Shown here: one piece after another, positions 20,611 to 32,653 of the stretch | Layout: each line of letters begins with the position of its first letter | Position numbering within the stretch: position 1 is the stretch's first letter | From: Tupaia tana | Taxonomy: Eukaryota > Chordata > Mammalia > Scandentia > Tupaiidae | Direction of reading: 5' to 3' | DNA: 64,000 bases | NCBI GenBank assembly: GCA_026018925.1 | Contig: JAKSZU010000002.1 | Coordinates: forward strand, 50,705,337-50,769,336 | Program-made: the position numbers and the translations under genes | The notes under the pieces: model-generated | Databases searched by the model: none | Seen by the model: the letters and a program-made list of their open reading frames with translations, nothing else | Told to the model about the DNA's origin: nothing

Positions 20611-21929
20611 CTTTAGAGAGAAGAGTGGCATTTTGAAAATTTTTTGCTAATAGAACTTAGTAGTATACAGCTAGATTCTCAAATATGTCTATGCTCTCAA
20701 TCTGTTGTGATATCAGATACCATGCAGTTTCTGGAAACTATAAGAAAATGAGAGTGAGAAAGGGAAACAATATTCTAGTGGTATGAAAAATGACTTCGAC
20801 CTCCCAGACTCACTGAAAGAGTTCCTTGGGATTTTCGAACCATACTTGTGCGAGGTTGAGTTTACTGCTAACCCAGTAAAGAGTTCCCATGAGCCTTCTG
20901 GAAGCCAGCTGTAAAAGCTGGTGTAGACATCTGGAAAGGGGAGAAGGTGCCAAGCACGGGAAGAGGTGAGTTCAAGCAGGGTGGGAACTTAGGAGGTGAT
21001 AGCCAGTCTATCTACTGAAACCTCTCTCTCTCTTTCTGGCCAATCCTGGCCTCCTCATCACTGACTGCAAGAGGCCATACTTTCTCCTCATTTTCTTCAC
21101 TGCTCTGAGCACTTAGTACTTGTTACCCCAGCTCCACCCCTGCACCTCACCCCTCTAGACTCTCCTCTTGCCTTTCAACTCCTCTTTCTCAGGATGCTTC
21201 TGGCTTCTTTTCCTTCCCACTCCCTAAGTTCTTTCTTAGACCCACTAGAAATGATATTTATGAAAAACACCCAGTATTATACAAAGTGCTTTTACACATA
21301 ACATCTCCACACTCTTTTCTTGATTCCCTTAGCTACAAATACCACCCCCTACTGATTACTCCCAAAGGTGTGTTCCCATCCCGACTTCCCCAGACTCCTG
21401 TGCTTCTAACTACTCACTGCATCTCTCCTCTAGACTGTTCCTTAAACTCATCATGTCTGAAATGGTACTGGTGTCAACCCAGTCCTCCTTGCCTACGATA
21501 CCTTCTTGCAGTGGGCCTGTCCCAGGCACTCTTGTCCCAGGCACTCATGCAGCGATAGCATTCTGAGCTGACAGCGGCCAGTGATGTTGGGAACAGAAAG
21601 GGAAGAACAGACATGAGAGTGGTGATTATGTATGAGCAAGAAATGCTCAAGGTAAGAATCAGTGCAGGACAGGACTGGTGGATGGTTAGTTACCGGAATG
21701 AATGACAAATCGGACAGTGTGAAGATAGGAACAGCTTCAGCAAATATGGACCCAGCACCCTGGGCCTGTCCTAAGTGTTTCTGCGGGAACTGGTTCTGTT
21801 CCAGAGTCTCCAAGGTCTTATTACCTACGCCGAAGCTCAGAATAAGACTTCAGAGGGACTTACAGGACAAAGAGGCCCCTGGGAGTGCAGTAAGTAGTTG
21901 ATAGTTCGCATTACATTTGTTTGTCTTAA
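20611..21929. other. Intergenic stretch, nothing recognised
   Basis: No supported gene or named repeat. The partial duplication ccaggcactc (two adjacent copies near 21524-21546) is a short direct repeat. Confidence 0.4.
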
Positions 21930-22149
21930 AATTAATTAATTTTGATGATAGCATGTGCACATGCCCCTCGACAGAGTTACATTATGTTGTGATCCCTTTC
22001 CCCAGCTCTCCAGGCCCTCAGGATTTTGGTCTCCTGCATGCACGTCTGGCACATTTCCAGGCTAACCTGTGGATCTGAACCCATGGCCAGCCATGTGGCT
22101 TCCAGAGCCACAGTCCAGCATAGCCTGGACTGAGCCACCTAGGCTGGGC
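21930..22149 (-). repeat. Diverged tRNA-derived SINE
   Basis: An inverted, old copy: 'gatagcatgtgcacatgcccc', 'ccagctctccaggccctcagg', 'tctgaacccatggccagccatgtgg' and 'gagccacctaggctgggccc'. It fits the type C layout weakly. Confidence 0.5.
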
Positions 22150-22255
22150 CCATTCTTTAGGTTATAAGTAAACATTGTTTAGTGATCCTTATAAGACACT
22201 CTACTAGATGCTATGTAGAATAAAATGACCTAAAACCTTCTAAAAAGTGGTCATC

Positions 22256-22356
22256 AGGACCAGCAGATGGCAAAATGGTTACGTCACTGGATTCTCACAT
22301 AGTCGACCACAGTTGGAGTCCCAGGCCCGGCGGCTTAAAACTCAACCCGGCCATGT

Positions 22357-22387
<31 letters not shown>

Positions 22388-22548
22388 GGGGGGGGCGCAT
22401 TCGTGCGCCCAAGATCCTGAGAAGAGAATGGAGGAGAAGGGATTTTGGTGTGGCCATCTCCCGAGGGGGAGGAGGATTATTTCTCGCTTTCTGTCTCTGT
22501 CTCTACAGCAAGTGCATACTCCCTATAGCAAAAATCTCTCTTTAAAAA
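22256..22548 (+). repeat. tRNA-derived SINE, type A, with (GT)n-(G)n expansion
   Basis: The copy starts aggaccagcagatggcaaaatgg. Between the head and the conserved 'cccaagatcctgag' part, the normal GTGTGCGTGCGTG motif has become (GT)n at about 22353-22370, followed by a G run of about 25. The end is 'aaaatctctctttaaaaaa'. Confidence 0.85.
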
Positions 22549-24199
22549 AAAGTAATTATCAATAGGAGAATCTATATATTGACCATATTGTCCCATAATA
22601 AAAAGTTACCAGTCTGAATCAACATTAAAATTAGAATCTCCAAAACCAGCCAGCCTTGTATGGAATATATGGCCTTCTCGAGAACTACCTCTATTATCAC
22701 CTGCTCTGTGGTTTCCTCAGGCAAGGATGAACCATATTTACTGAGTTTTCCCAAATCGCAGCTAAGATCAAGACTTCATTAATATTTGGGAGAGCCAGAT
22801 AATAAACTCAGAAGATATTTGGAATCTAGATGATCTAGCTACTAAAGTTTAATTTGATCATCTGCAGCATGCGTGTCCCCTTTGTTCTGGCTCCACTTCC
22901 ACATTCCAGATATCTATTTCCTCCATCCCCATCACAAGGGGGCACTCTAATGCAGGCAAAAAGACTCCAAGTACTTCCCTGAAAGGGCAAGGTCCAAAAA
23001 ACGCCCCTTCTCCAGCCCTGGCAGATGATGTGCCCATATCCGGTTCTCTCTTTTCAAGCATGGAGTGTGGTCATACTTCCTAGGCCCTTGGCAGTTGGGC
23101 AAAACCACACGACTAGTTCTAAGCAACTGGTTGTGAGCAGAAGAGATGTGACACATTTCTTTTGCAGGGTAAAGCACTTATTAACTGGTGAGAGAATTTC
23201 TTGATCTCTCTTCTCTTGCATGGAAAACCTAAACAAAGCATGTTGAGACAGACGCACCCAAGATAAAGTAGTCTAACATGTTGAGCCACCCATGGTGAGT
23301 GTTGCTTGAGCAAGAAATAAAATTATAATGCTATACATACTGATAAGCTGTGGAGATTTTTGGTGGTGTTTGCTTTTGAAATAAGATCTAGCTAGTTTTG
23401 TCTTTATGTCAGCCAACCCTCAGGCCCCCTTTTCCATTCTGGTTCTTATCTGAGGACCTGACTCTTCTCTGAGGACTCATGCTAAGAATGGCTTCTCTCT
23501 TGAGCTTTATCCCCAGATCCATGCCCCTGGGTGGGCTTAGCAATATCACTACATCTCCGTAGCACCCAAACCTCAGCATTCACAAATATTCTATAACTGT
23601 CCCCAACAAACCCACTGAGTTCCTTCAGGTTCAACATGTTCTTATTTTTTATGTGTGTTCTTGGTCACAGTAAAAGTATGATTATAGGTAGACAGGTTTT
23701 AACTTCTCCTATGACTTTAAACCCATCTTCACTGTACTTGAGTGACCAAGAAAGCTGTTTTGAATTACTTAATGCTTAGATTTTAACCATCGGTTGCTTA
23801 AAACTTTAAGCAGATGCAAGTTGTAAAACCTATTTGCTCAACCACAAAATCTGCACGTAGAGAAAACTAATTTTCAGAAGTGAAATCAATCTAACCAAAG
23901 AAGAAAAGGTAGGGTATAAGATCGAGCAGCACTGGAGCACATGCTCCTCCTGACTCGGAATCCAGCCACTTCCCCTCTGCGGTGGGGAGGGATCCAGAGG
24001 CTGCCTTCTAGAGGGCCAGGCAGGAAGGGCAGAACTCTGCTAGGAGTCAGGAGTGTAGTCGAGACCCCACACTGCAACTAGCCACACATAACCATATGCA
24101 CGTAACCTTGTGTGGATCGCCAAACATTACTCTTTAGGCCTCATCTGTGACCTTTTTTCTGTGAAACTCTGACATTTTATTATTTAATCAAAGTGTGTA
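22549..24199. other. Intergenic stretch, nothing recognised
   Basis: No gene or repeat family recognised in this stretch. The open frames on either strand show no similarity that I know. Confidence 0.4.
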
Positions 24200-24477
24200 C
24201 AGAAACAAGTGCAAATAAGCACATGAAAAATGCTCAATATCATAACTCATTCCCTAAAGCAAATCAATGAGGTATCACTTACATTGCTAGGTTGGCATAG
24301 ACTCAAAGACACAGGTAATAAAAATGTTGGCAAGGATGTGGAGAAATTGGAACACTCACAGATTGCTGGTGAGAATATAAAATAGTGTAGCTTTAGGGCC
24401 AGTTTGGCATTTCCTGAAAATATTAACCATAGAGTGTAACCTAGTGATTCCACTCTTAGATATCTAAGATAATTTTT

Positions 24478-24695
24478 TTCTTTTTTAAAGAAATATTTTA
24501 TTTAACTTTATTTATTTATTTATTTATTTATTTATTATTTATTTACTTTCACCAGAGAGGAACAGAGTGAATGAGTGAGTGAAAGAGAGAGAGAGAGAGA
24601 GAGAGAGAAAGCAAGCTGCCGGGCCCAGGACTTAAACCATAGTCGACCACGTGGGAGTCAAGAGCCCCTAACCACCACACCACCTGTCGGCCTCA
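24478..24695 (-). repeat. tRNA-derived SINE, type B
   Basis: An inverted short SINE with a (TTTA)n tail at 24510-24545, a GA-rich block, 'aaagcaagctgccggg', 'gtcgaccacgtgggagtc' and 'caccacaccacctgtcggcc'. It is inserted in the L1 3' end. Confidence 0.85.
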
Positions 24696-25050
24696 GGATA
24701 AAATTTTTAAAATGTCCCTACAAAAACTTGTACATGCACGCTCATAGACAGCATTATTTATTCATGTTAGACAAAAAGTGGTAATATCCCAAATGTCCTT
24801 CAATTGATGAATGGATAAACATATGGTATGTTTATAATGTAATAATAATATATGTTAATAATATGGATGATAACCATAAAATGGACTATTATTTAGCAAT
24901 AAAAAAAGTGTTGATACATGCTGTAGCATAAATGAACCTCAAAAACATGCTAAGTGAAAGAAGACAGTTGTGAAGGGCATGTATTGTATGAGTCCATGTG
25001 GGGCAGGAATGAGGAGTACTTGTTATTGGGTATAGACTTGCTTCTAGGGG

Positions 25051-25323
25051 TGGGACCAGCAGTTTGCATAATGGCTATGTCGCGGAACTCCCATATAGTC
25101 AACCACAGTTCGAGTCCCGGATCCGGTGGCTTAAACTCAAACCAGGCACGTGTACGTGCGTGCCCAGGACCCCGAAAGGAGAATGGAGGAGAAGAGATTG
25201 TGGCGTGCCCATCCCCCCAGGGGGTGATTTCTCACTTTCTGTCTCTCTGTTTTTCTGGCAAGCGCATGTGCCCTATAGCAAAAACCTCTCCACAAAAAAA
25301 AAAAAAAAAAAAAAAAAAAAGAA
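25051..25323 (+). repeat. tRNA-derived SINE, type A, with TSD
   Basis: A complete copy with an A28 tail. A perfect 13-bp duplication ttgcttctagggg lies at 25038-25050 and 25324-25336, interrupting the L1. Confidence 0.95.
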
Positions 25324-25410
25324 TTGCTTCTAGGGGCAACGATAAATCTGAAATCACATTGTGGTGATGAGTGCACAATTCTGTGAATATACTAAAATCC
25401 ACTAAACTGC

Positions 25411-25621
25411 GTGCTTTTTAAAAAAAAAAAACTTTTTATTTAATTTATTAGATTGTTGTTTGGGTTTTTGTTTGTTTGTTTTCTCTTTCATTTTAATTTA
25501 CTATAGGGCACATGTGCTAACCCGAGAGAGAGAGAGAGAAAACAAGCTGCCAAGTCTGGGACTTGAACCACTCAGCCATGTGGGAGTCCAGCGCCTTAAC
25601 CACTATGCCATTTGCTGGTCC
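25411..25621 (-). repeat. tRNA-derived SINE, type B-like, with TSD
   Basis: An inverted copy: TTTATT/GTTTGTTT tail, 'ctatagggcacatgtgc', a GA repeat, 'gggacttgaaccactc' and 'ccatttgctggtcc'. Duplication ctaaactgc lies at 25402-25410 and 25622-25630. It keeps the 'ctatagggc' block of type A beside the short type B interior, so it may be a hybrid. Confidence 0.85.
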
Positions 25622-25649
25622 CTAAACTGCATTTTACATGGTTGCATCT

Positions 25650-25914
25650 AGGCCAGCTGATGGTGTGATGGTTAAGGCAGCTGGATTCTACATGGCCGAC
25701 TGCACAGTTTCGAACTTGGCAGCTTGAACAGCATGCTGGGCACGTATGTGTGTGTGTGCCCAAAATCCTAAGAGCAGAATGGAGGAGAAGGGAGTGCAGC
25801 ATGGCCATCTCCCCTAGGGAGGGAGTGTGATTTCTCACTTACTCCCTGTCTGTGTGTGTCTCTTCCTCTCTCTGGTGACTGTGTAAACAGTATAATGCCC
25901 CCAAAATTTTTTTA
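25650..25914 (+). repeat. tRNA-derived SINE, intermediate type
   Basis: The head ggccagctgatggtgtgatggttaaggcagctggattc, 'ccaaaatcctaagagcagaatgg' and a TC-rich 3' part end 'cccccaaaatttt'. It is inserted in the L1 3' end. Confidence 0.8.
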
Positions 25915-25977
25915 AAGGGTTGAACTTTATATAATGTGGGTTATATCTCAATAAAGCTGTTAAAAGTAGTGGTATAA

Positions 25978-26232
25978 GGACCAGCAAATGGAGTAATGGT
26001 TACATCACTGAACTCCCACATGGCCAACCATGGTGTGAGTCCCGGACCCAGAGACTTGAAGCTTACACCAGGTGCGTGTGTGCATGTGCCCAAAATCCGG
26101 AGGAGAGTGGAGAAGGGATTGTGGCATGGCCAGCCCCCCTGCGGTGTGATGTCTCGCTTTCCGTCTCTCTGTCTCTGTCTGTCTCTTCGGTGAGTACACG
26201 TGCCCTATAGCAAAAATCTCTCTTAAGAAAAA
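25978..26232 (+). repeat. tRNA-derived SINE, type A
   Basis: The head aggaccagcaaatggagtaatgg and a complete body end 'aaaaatctctcttaag' plus A tail. The flanks aagtagtggtata and aagtagtgtata are the target duplication. Confidence 0.9.
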
Positions 26233-26239
26233 AAAAGTA

Positions 26240-27600
26240 GTGTATATTCACTTATCATTCATTCCTTCATTAATTCATCATTTACTTGCTATCCATTCGG
26301 CCAGAGGCCAGGTACAGCAAGGTGAAGGAGACCCTCTCCCGAGCCACACGGGGCTCATGATCCTTAGGGCACGTGCACACGTAACGTGGCAGCCCAGCAG
26401 CCAGGCAGTGTAGGAAAGGCAGAGAGAGCACGGAGGGACCGGCGCTGTGTGCTGGACAGGAGCGAAGCAGAAAGCTGAGACCCACCCCTAGTCTCCAGGA
26501 GACTGAAGGTGTTTGGAGAGAGTGTCGATAGAGGGTCGTGTGATAAGTGCCATGAGAAATTACTAAGTGTTCTGGAAATTCAGAAGAGGAAGATGTAATG
26601 ACTTGAATGTTATTCTTCTGAATGTTCAGAGAGAAATGGGATATAATTTGATCCTCCCAGACTTAACAATTCTTTTGAACCCCAAATTCAGGGTGCATAG
26701 TATAAAAATTGCTGCTATCATCAAATGTGTCCCTCATTTTGCACTAATAACCCATCGTATTTTTAACCAAACTCTGTAACATGCAGAATATTAAATTCGA
26801 TTGCTAAAGAAGTATCAGTTGATTTCTGTTGATTAGAGTAACATAGTCTGTAGAATTAAAAATAATTGCTTACACTTTTGTGGCACGGACATAATCAGAT
26901 TTAACAGCACAAGAATAATCCTCATGCCTTGGTAAAGCAACATTAAGTGTGGGACAAAAGAGACACCTGGTGGATGAGTGGGCTACACCCCACTTTGAGA
27001 CCCCCACTTCATATCTCCCAGTCACATTTCACGAAGGAAGGATCTGCCCTGTGGGTGCGGGAGGAGCTCCTTCTGGCTGTGATGGAGAAGAGGAGCAGGA
27101 AATTGATACTCAGAGCACAGGTTAGAGGGCCCCAGGGTGGCCCTATGCCAGCAGGGGTCTGGGGGGAAGGCCTTTCTTCCTGCTGTGATCAGCTTCCAGA
27201 GAGGCCCAGGGCACAGCTACTTATTTGGGCTGATCTGAACCATTTCATACTTGACACTGTCTTCCAAGATCTGTCCCCAGTTGGTGCTGTTGAGTTTCAG
27301 TCCCCCTCAACTCTGTCTCAAGGCTAAAAATTAGTGGTAGTGGAGGAAGGGTGTTCTCAACCTGTCCTCTTCCCTCATAGCCTGCGTTTCCCCCCACTTA
27401 ATAGCTCCTGTTTTCTGCATTTGTTTGTCCTCTTTCCAAACTCCATGTGCGGTAGAAAGTCTGCAGTGGGACCAAGAGCTCCCAGCTCAGGTCTCAGATC
27501 CTAATGGGACAAAGCCCAGTTCCTACAGAGCTTGGTTTTCTCTTTCATCCAGTGAGGGCTGGTTGCTGTCTGGAGTCAGACAGACCTGACTTAAATGTTT
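26240..27600. other. Intergenic stretch, nothing recognised
   Basis: No gene is supported; the longest open frame (near 26947-27327) shows no known domain and has no splice or start context that persuades me. No named repeat is seen. Confidence 0.4.
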
Positions 27601-27627
27601 TTTTCTGCTACATATATGTATATAGTG

Positions 27628-27842
27628 TGTGTGCCAAAGGGTGCATGTGCAAGAGAGAAAGCAAGAACCCCACAGTGGGGCCATTCATGCTGTAATTCTT
27701 TTTCTTCAATTCTCCATCCCGCCAGAATACAGGACATGCCTCTGTGTGCTCAGAATGTTTTTTAAGCCAAGGGACTGGGATTCAAACCCTAGTGGGCCAT
27801 GTGGGATCCAGTTTCCTAACCAGTGCATGGTGGGGCTGGCCA
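27628..27842 (-). repeat. tRNA-derived SINE, type C
   Basis: An inverted copy: 'ccaaagggtgcatgtgc', 'cccacagtgggg', 'attctccatcccgccag', 'gggactgggattcaaaccc' and the head 'gtgcatggtggggctggcc'. Confidence 0.75.
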
Positions 27843-27869
27843 TGTTGTGCTTTTAATAGCTGTGCATGT

Positions 27870-28025
27870 GAGCTGACATTTTACCTAACCTTACTTGACC
27901 TCCATTTCCCTGTTTGTAAAAGAACAGGAAAAGAACACCTACCTTGCAGGGTGTTGAGGGGATCAGAGATAATTACACACAGCACTCGGCACAGAGGAGG
28001 CATTTCAGCAGCTGGTAGTTATTAT
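27870..28025 (+). repeat. MIR SINE
   Basis: A forward MIR: 'ttacttgacctccatttccctgtttgtaaaa', 'acctaccttgcagggtgttgaggggatcagagataat' and 'agcactcggcacagaggagg'. The core is well preserved. Confidence 0.75.
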
Positions 28026-28967
28026 CCACGATTATCCTCATGTTCCCTTCTGGTTCTGAGACAGAGGCTGGTCCCAGCCTGTCCTTCTTGCCCCTTCTTC
28101 AGGCTGGCACTTGTGTTCCATCTACAGGATGCATGCAGGCAGCCCTGAGGAACTTGCCCATGAACTCAGAGGCACTGGTGATGGCTCGATGTCACCTCTC
28201 CACTCCTGTTCCCGGACCTTGGCCTGAGGTCACTCAGCTGTCACCTTCCAGCTGCCCTTTGTGTTCGCATTTGTGCTTTGTGCTTCATCTGGGTAAGTGA
28301 GGCCAAGTGGAAGTGGACATTGAGCCCTCCTCAGTGCACAAACCTTCGCCTGAGATGGGACCACAAGCAGTGAGACCAGATTGCCTTGTGATGAAGTGAG
28401 GAAACATCATCACAGTCTCTAAACTGACACCTTGACCTCCCACTGTCTTGGGTTCTACCAAGGAGCTGAGTGTCAGTGCTCAAAAATCTCTGCTCTAAGT
28501 CATGAAACAGCAAGATTCTGAGGCTTTGGGTGCATTTCAGGGGCCAATTACTCCCGGTTCAGAGCCCCTGAGTGACGGTCCCTCCATGTCCTTGAGTGGC
28601 AGCTTCTTCCAGGGGCTCTGAGTGCCTGCACGAGCCCTGGAAGGGAGCACCTTTGGGGGGGGGGGCCTGGTCAAGGTGCTGGTGGTAGAAATGCTGAGGA
28701 TGAACTAAACGACCCTCCTCTCAGGGAGGCCAAAGGGTCCTCAGTGGCCCGTGAGGTCCTTGAAGAGGGCACCCCAAGGCATCCGACATGTTTATGACAT
28801 GATCAGTCATTGAGAGATCCGGCTGAATATGTCAACATTATAATCAGCAAATTTTAAGCAAAATCCTTCATGTCTGTAATACTTTTTTATCGTAACGAGC
28901 TTTAAAGCAGAATTAGCCATGAATATTGTCTCTGAATGATTGGTTCAGGATAACTTATTGTCCTGTT
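28026..28967. other. Intergenic stretch, nothing recognised
   Basis: No gene or repeat is recognised. A G-run of 10 occurs near 28656-28665. Confidence 0.4.
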
Positions 28968-29125
28968 CCCCAGTACAGTGAGCCATCAGAATCACCCAGG
29001 AAGCTAATATGGATTACCTGGCCCCTGACAAATTTACTGAACTTGAATGTTCAGTGAGATGCCTGGGAATCTGCATTTTCAATAAGTGCCATCACTGATC
29101 CTAATGATTTGCTAAGACTAGGGAA
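28968..29125 (+). mobile_element. MER5A-like hAT fragment
   Basis: The order 'gccatcagaatcacccaggaagc', 'ctggcccctgac', 'ctgaacttgaatg', 'gcctgggaatctgcattttcaataagtgcc' and 'gatcctaatgatttg' matches the MER5A consensus landmarks. It is an old non-autonomous DNA transposon. Confidence 0.65.
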
Positions 29126-30224
29126 CAGAGACTTAATACAGAGTAACATTTAACCTTCCTAAAGAAGGCTGTGGAAAAGTTGAATAACCGGAGTTACCTC
29201 CCCAAAGCCTTTAATGGATCAATTAGTTCTACCACTTTTTCTTTACAACTTAAGGCAGCTTTGAGAGGTACATACACATTTTGTTTAACCTGAGGTAACT
29301 GAAATGCAAATTATATTTAAATAGGAGTTAAACTAAAACCACCCAGTAACCACACACATCAGATTTCACTGGAGTAATTCTCACTATTAGATTACTTTCC
29401 CTTTCTCATAAGTAGATGTGGGGTCACCTCAAGTGAGACCATTTCATCAAACTGAGCTTATAACAAAGTATCTTAAGAGGACAGGGTGAAGTCAGCACTT
29501 ACGGTCAGTGATCATAGCAGCTGCGGCCCCTACAGTCCAGTGTCGAGGGGACAAGCAGTTAATAAGTCACGATGAAAACAAGCAATAAAACGTCAGGGTC
29601 TGAGCAGCCCTGATGCAAAGTGAAGAAGGGCACTGTGATGGAGAGTGCCTGGGCGCCCCTTGATCAGAAGGTCAGAGAAGACTCTGAGGAGGCGGCATCT
29701 GTTTAGTGCCCCTAATGACACAGGGCCAGTGATGCATAGGCCAGAAGGTAGCACCATGTCAAGGTTGTAGGAGGAACAAGAGAGCATCTGTGGGTCTATA
29801 TCTGATGACTGTTTTCCCCAGTTGAGTAAAAACATCTTACTAAAATCCCACTGGAATGCTACCGTAACATTCCAGCCCACCACCTGTGGAGCTACTTAGT
29901 TTGTCTTTAAGAGAGATGTGGTGAGCCATTCCACCTCTGTAGTCTCCCCAAGGGGCCCTTTTCCTTGACGACATCTCCTAAAGCTCACCTGATCATCTCT
30001 TGTCCTTTACCCCTTGCTGTAACAGTACAAAAACCCATACCGGGGAAGCCTTTCTCCAACCTAGTCAGAAGGAACCAAGTCTTTCTCTCCATTCTCCCAT
30101 GGTTCTTTGCTGGTATTTCTCCAGCAGCTCTTACTCCATTCTACCCTGGATTGTCTGCCATCCCTCGTTTACACATCCCTCACCCCAGTAGGTTCTTGAG
30201 ACCACATTGTGAAGCCTCTAGAAG
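29126..30224. other. Intergenic stretch, nothing firmly recognised
   Basis: The part near 29950-30170 is pyrimidine-rich and has an L2 3'-end flavour, but I cannot support it. No gene is seen. Confidence 0.35.
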
Positions 30225-30233
30225 GGGGTCTGG

Positions 30234-30401
30234 GGCCAACAGGTGGCATGGTGGTCAAGGTGCTGGACTCCCATGTGGCTGACCGTGGTTCTAGTTCTAG
30301 ACCTGGCAACTTACTAAGCACATTGCCCTGTAACAAATTTTTAAAAAAATAATAATGATAAATAAAATTAAACAAATGATTCTTTTTTTAAAAAAACAAA
30401 T
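30234..30401 (+). repeat. tRNA-derived SINE, type B, with TSD
   Basis: A short copy: head ggccaacaggtggcatggtggtcaagg, 'ccgtggttctagttctagacctggc' and an ATAA/AAATTAAA tail. Duplication ggggtctgg lies at 30225-30233 and 30402-30410. Confidence 0.85.
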
Positions 30402-30410
30402 GGGGTCTGG

Positions 30411-31379
30411 GCCTTATTTTTCTCTGAGCACACCCCAGCTGGGTCTGCACAGGCTTCTGCACATCTCGTTGTTGGCTGCATGCAAGCAGTCCGTCAATCC
30501 AGGGGCACAAAGCAGCTGAGCTTTGCTTTTCCTATGTCATGTGCTCAGGAGGGATGAGAAAGGGCACAGCCCCCATTCCTAAGATGCTTAGAAACTCCTG
30601 GAGATGGGGGGGGGGGGTTTGCAGTCGTTGCCAGGCTGGCAGAGTGGGCACACCACAGTAGCACGTGAAGATCACTGGGGTGCAGGAGGAAGGCAAAAGA
30701 AATTCTATTATATTGCCTATTTTAAAACTTAGAAATCACAATTGCCTTTCTTATTTTTGCTCTGGATGGTCCTTAGCACCTGTATTGGTCTAATTTCAGG
30801 CAGCCATGGTCTGACACTGCTCGTCCCCAGGGAAAGGCAGCCTCCACAGCGCCGAGGCCTTGACGATGGCGCCCTCACTTGTCCACGTGCCAGCAACGAA
30901 TCACTGCATGCAGTGGTTCCAGGGCTGCAGGATGGCACTGACACGGTAATTCTATGAAGACAAGACCTTTAAATAACAGACTCTTTACAGGATTTTGTAA
31001 ATGCAATGGCAGGGAAAGAGGTGGCCATGGAAATCTTTTGTACCACAGGGAGATTTTTTAGATGGCTCACAGCGAAGTATGTAAAAGAATTGCTGGGCTT
31101 AAAGATAAGTTATGCACTTTGACAGTTTTCAAAAACCTTAATTGTCCTAAATGTGCTGCAGTTTCTTCTTATAAGTGGTTCAGCAGCAATTTCTTTTTTT
31201 AAATCAGTGCCTTCAAAGGATGGGTAATTTTTTTTGTTTGTTTGATTAATAAAGGGAGGAAAAAGCAACCTCACAACATCTGTAGCTGCTGCTACGACGA
31301 GAACGTTTTGAATACATCTGGAAGTGTCATATTACGGTGTGATTTATAGCCAAAATTGTTAAGCATAATTTATAAAAAC
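30411..31379. other. Intergenic stretch, nothing recognised
   Basis: Unique sequence with a G-run near 30605-30617. No gene or named repeat is seen. Confidence 0.4.
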
Positions 31380-31389
31380 CCCACATCTG

Positions 31390-32330
31390 CACAGGAAAGG
31401 ATAATAGGGAATCCTATGGACAACACTACACACATAAATTTGACAACTTAGATGAAATGGGCCAATTCCTCAAAAAGCACGAACTATATTAATTCACCCA
31501 ATATGAAACTGCATTTGAATAGCCCTATAACTATTAAGGAAATTGAATTAGTAAGTAAAAAAACCGCTCCCAAAAGAAGTCACCAGGTTCAAAGGATTTC
31601 ACCAGAGAATTCTACCAAATATTTAAAGAAGAATCAACACTAGTTCCACCTAATCTCTTTCGGAAAATAGAAGTGTATTCCCAATTCATTTTGTAAAGGA
31701 TTTCTTTCTTTCTTTTTTTTTTCCTTTTGAGAGATTTTTTTGCTATAGGGCACATGTGCTCGCCAGAAAGAGAGAAACGGAGAGACAGAAAGTGAGAAAT
31801 CACTCCCCGGGGTGATGGCCATGCCGCAATCCCTTCTCCTCCATTCTCCTCTTGGGATCTTGGGCATGCACGCACACGCACCCAGCGTGAGTTTGAGCCA
31901 CTGGGTCCGGGACTCGAACCACAGTCGGCTACAGGGGAATCCAGCAACGTAGCCATTATGCCATTTGCTGGTCCCAAGATAGGATTTCTGATATCAAAAC
32001 CAGACAAAGAGTTTACCAAAAAGGATAAATGTAGATATGAATATAGATAACAAAAATTCTTAACAAAATTTTAATAACTATAATTCAGCAATATATAAGA
32101 ATTATACATCATAACTAAGAATAGTGTATTTCAGGATACAAGGTTGATTCAGTATTTGAAAATCAATTTGTGTAATCCACAATATTAACAGACTCAAGAA
32201 AGTTACATGATCCTATCAATTAATGCATAATAAAAAATTGACAAAACTCAACACGCATTTATGATTTAAAAAAATCAAGAAAACTAAGGACAAAGGGAAA
32301 TAAACCAATAGCTACCATTACAATTAATGG
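31390..32330 (+). mobile_element. L1 ORF2 fragment, degenerate, split by a SINE
   Basis: DNA-level similarity to the reverse-transcriptase part of L1 ORF2: 'gatgaaatgggccaattcctc', 'ttcaaaggatttcaccagagaattctacc', 'ttgatatcaaaaccagacaaag'-like text, and 'gtaatccacaatattaacagactcaag' with 'gcataataaaaaattgacaaaactcaacac'. Frames are broken, so it is not functional. The SINE at 31706-31980 interrupts it. Confidence 0.75.
31706..31980 (-). repeat. tRNA-derived SINE, type A, with TSD
   Basis: An inverted full copy: T run, 'tgctatagggcacatgtgctcgcc', 'ccattctcctcttggga' and 'gccatttgctggtccc'. Duplication aggatttct lies at 31697-31705 and 31981-31989, inside the L1 fragment. Confidence 0.9.
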
Positions 32331-32653
32331 GGGGAAAGGCGTTGAAGGAGTCATTTCCTCTCCCAATGGTCTTGTCACCTGGCATCTGGCCATTGGACTG
32401 ATGCTTTGCTGCAGGCTGGAGAGCTCTCCGCAGGCATGCCTACTGGACACCAGCCTGACTGACGTACACAGAGAAACACTCAGGCATGGTAGCTGTGGAT
32501 AGGGAGGTAAGAGCAACAGGAGCAGACAAGTCCTGGTTACCATCCCTGACAAGCAAAGAGTAGAGGTCAGTAACTCACTCAGGAACAAACTATTGATCCA
32601 CACAGCTTAGCTCAATCTCCAGAGAATTATACATAGTGAAAAAAGCTACTCTT

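Larger units (their letters stand above)
24200..25965 (+). mobile_element. L1 (L1M-class) 3' end, interrupted by SINEs
   Basis: Segments follow the well-known L1 3' untranslated order: 'ggcaaggatgtggagaaattgg', 'cccaaatgtccttcaattgatgaatggataaac', 'tgctaagtgaaagaagac', 'gtggtgatgagtgcacaattctgtgaatatactaaaa' and 'ttatatctcaataaagctgtt' at its end. Four SINEs (24478, 25051, 25411 and 25650) interrupt it, so the L1 is older than all of them. Confidence 0.85.

Noticed and set aside
26947-27327. A 126-codon + strand open frame
   Set aside because: It has no recognisable domain, no conserved start context and no supporting splice structure.
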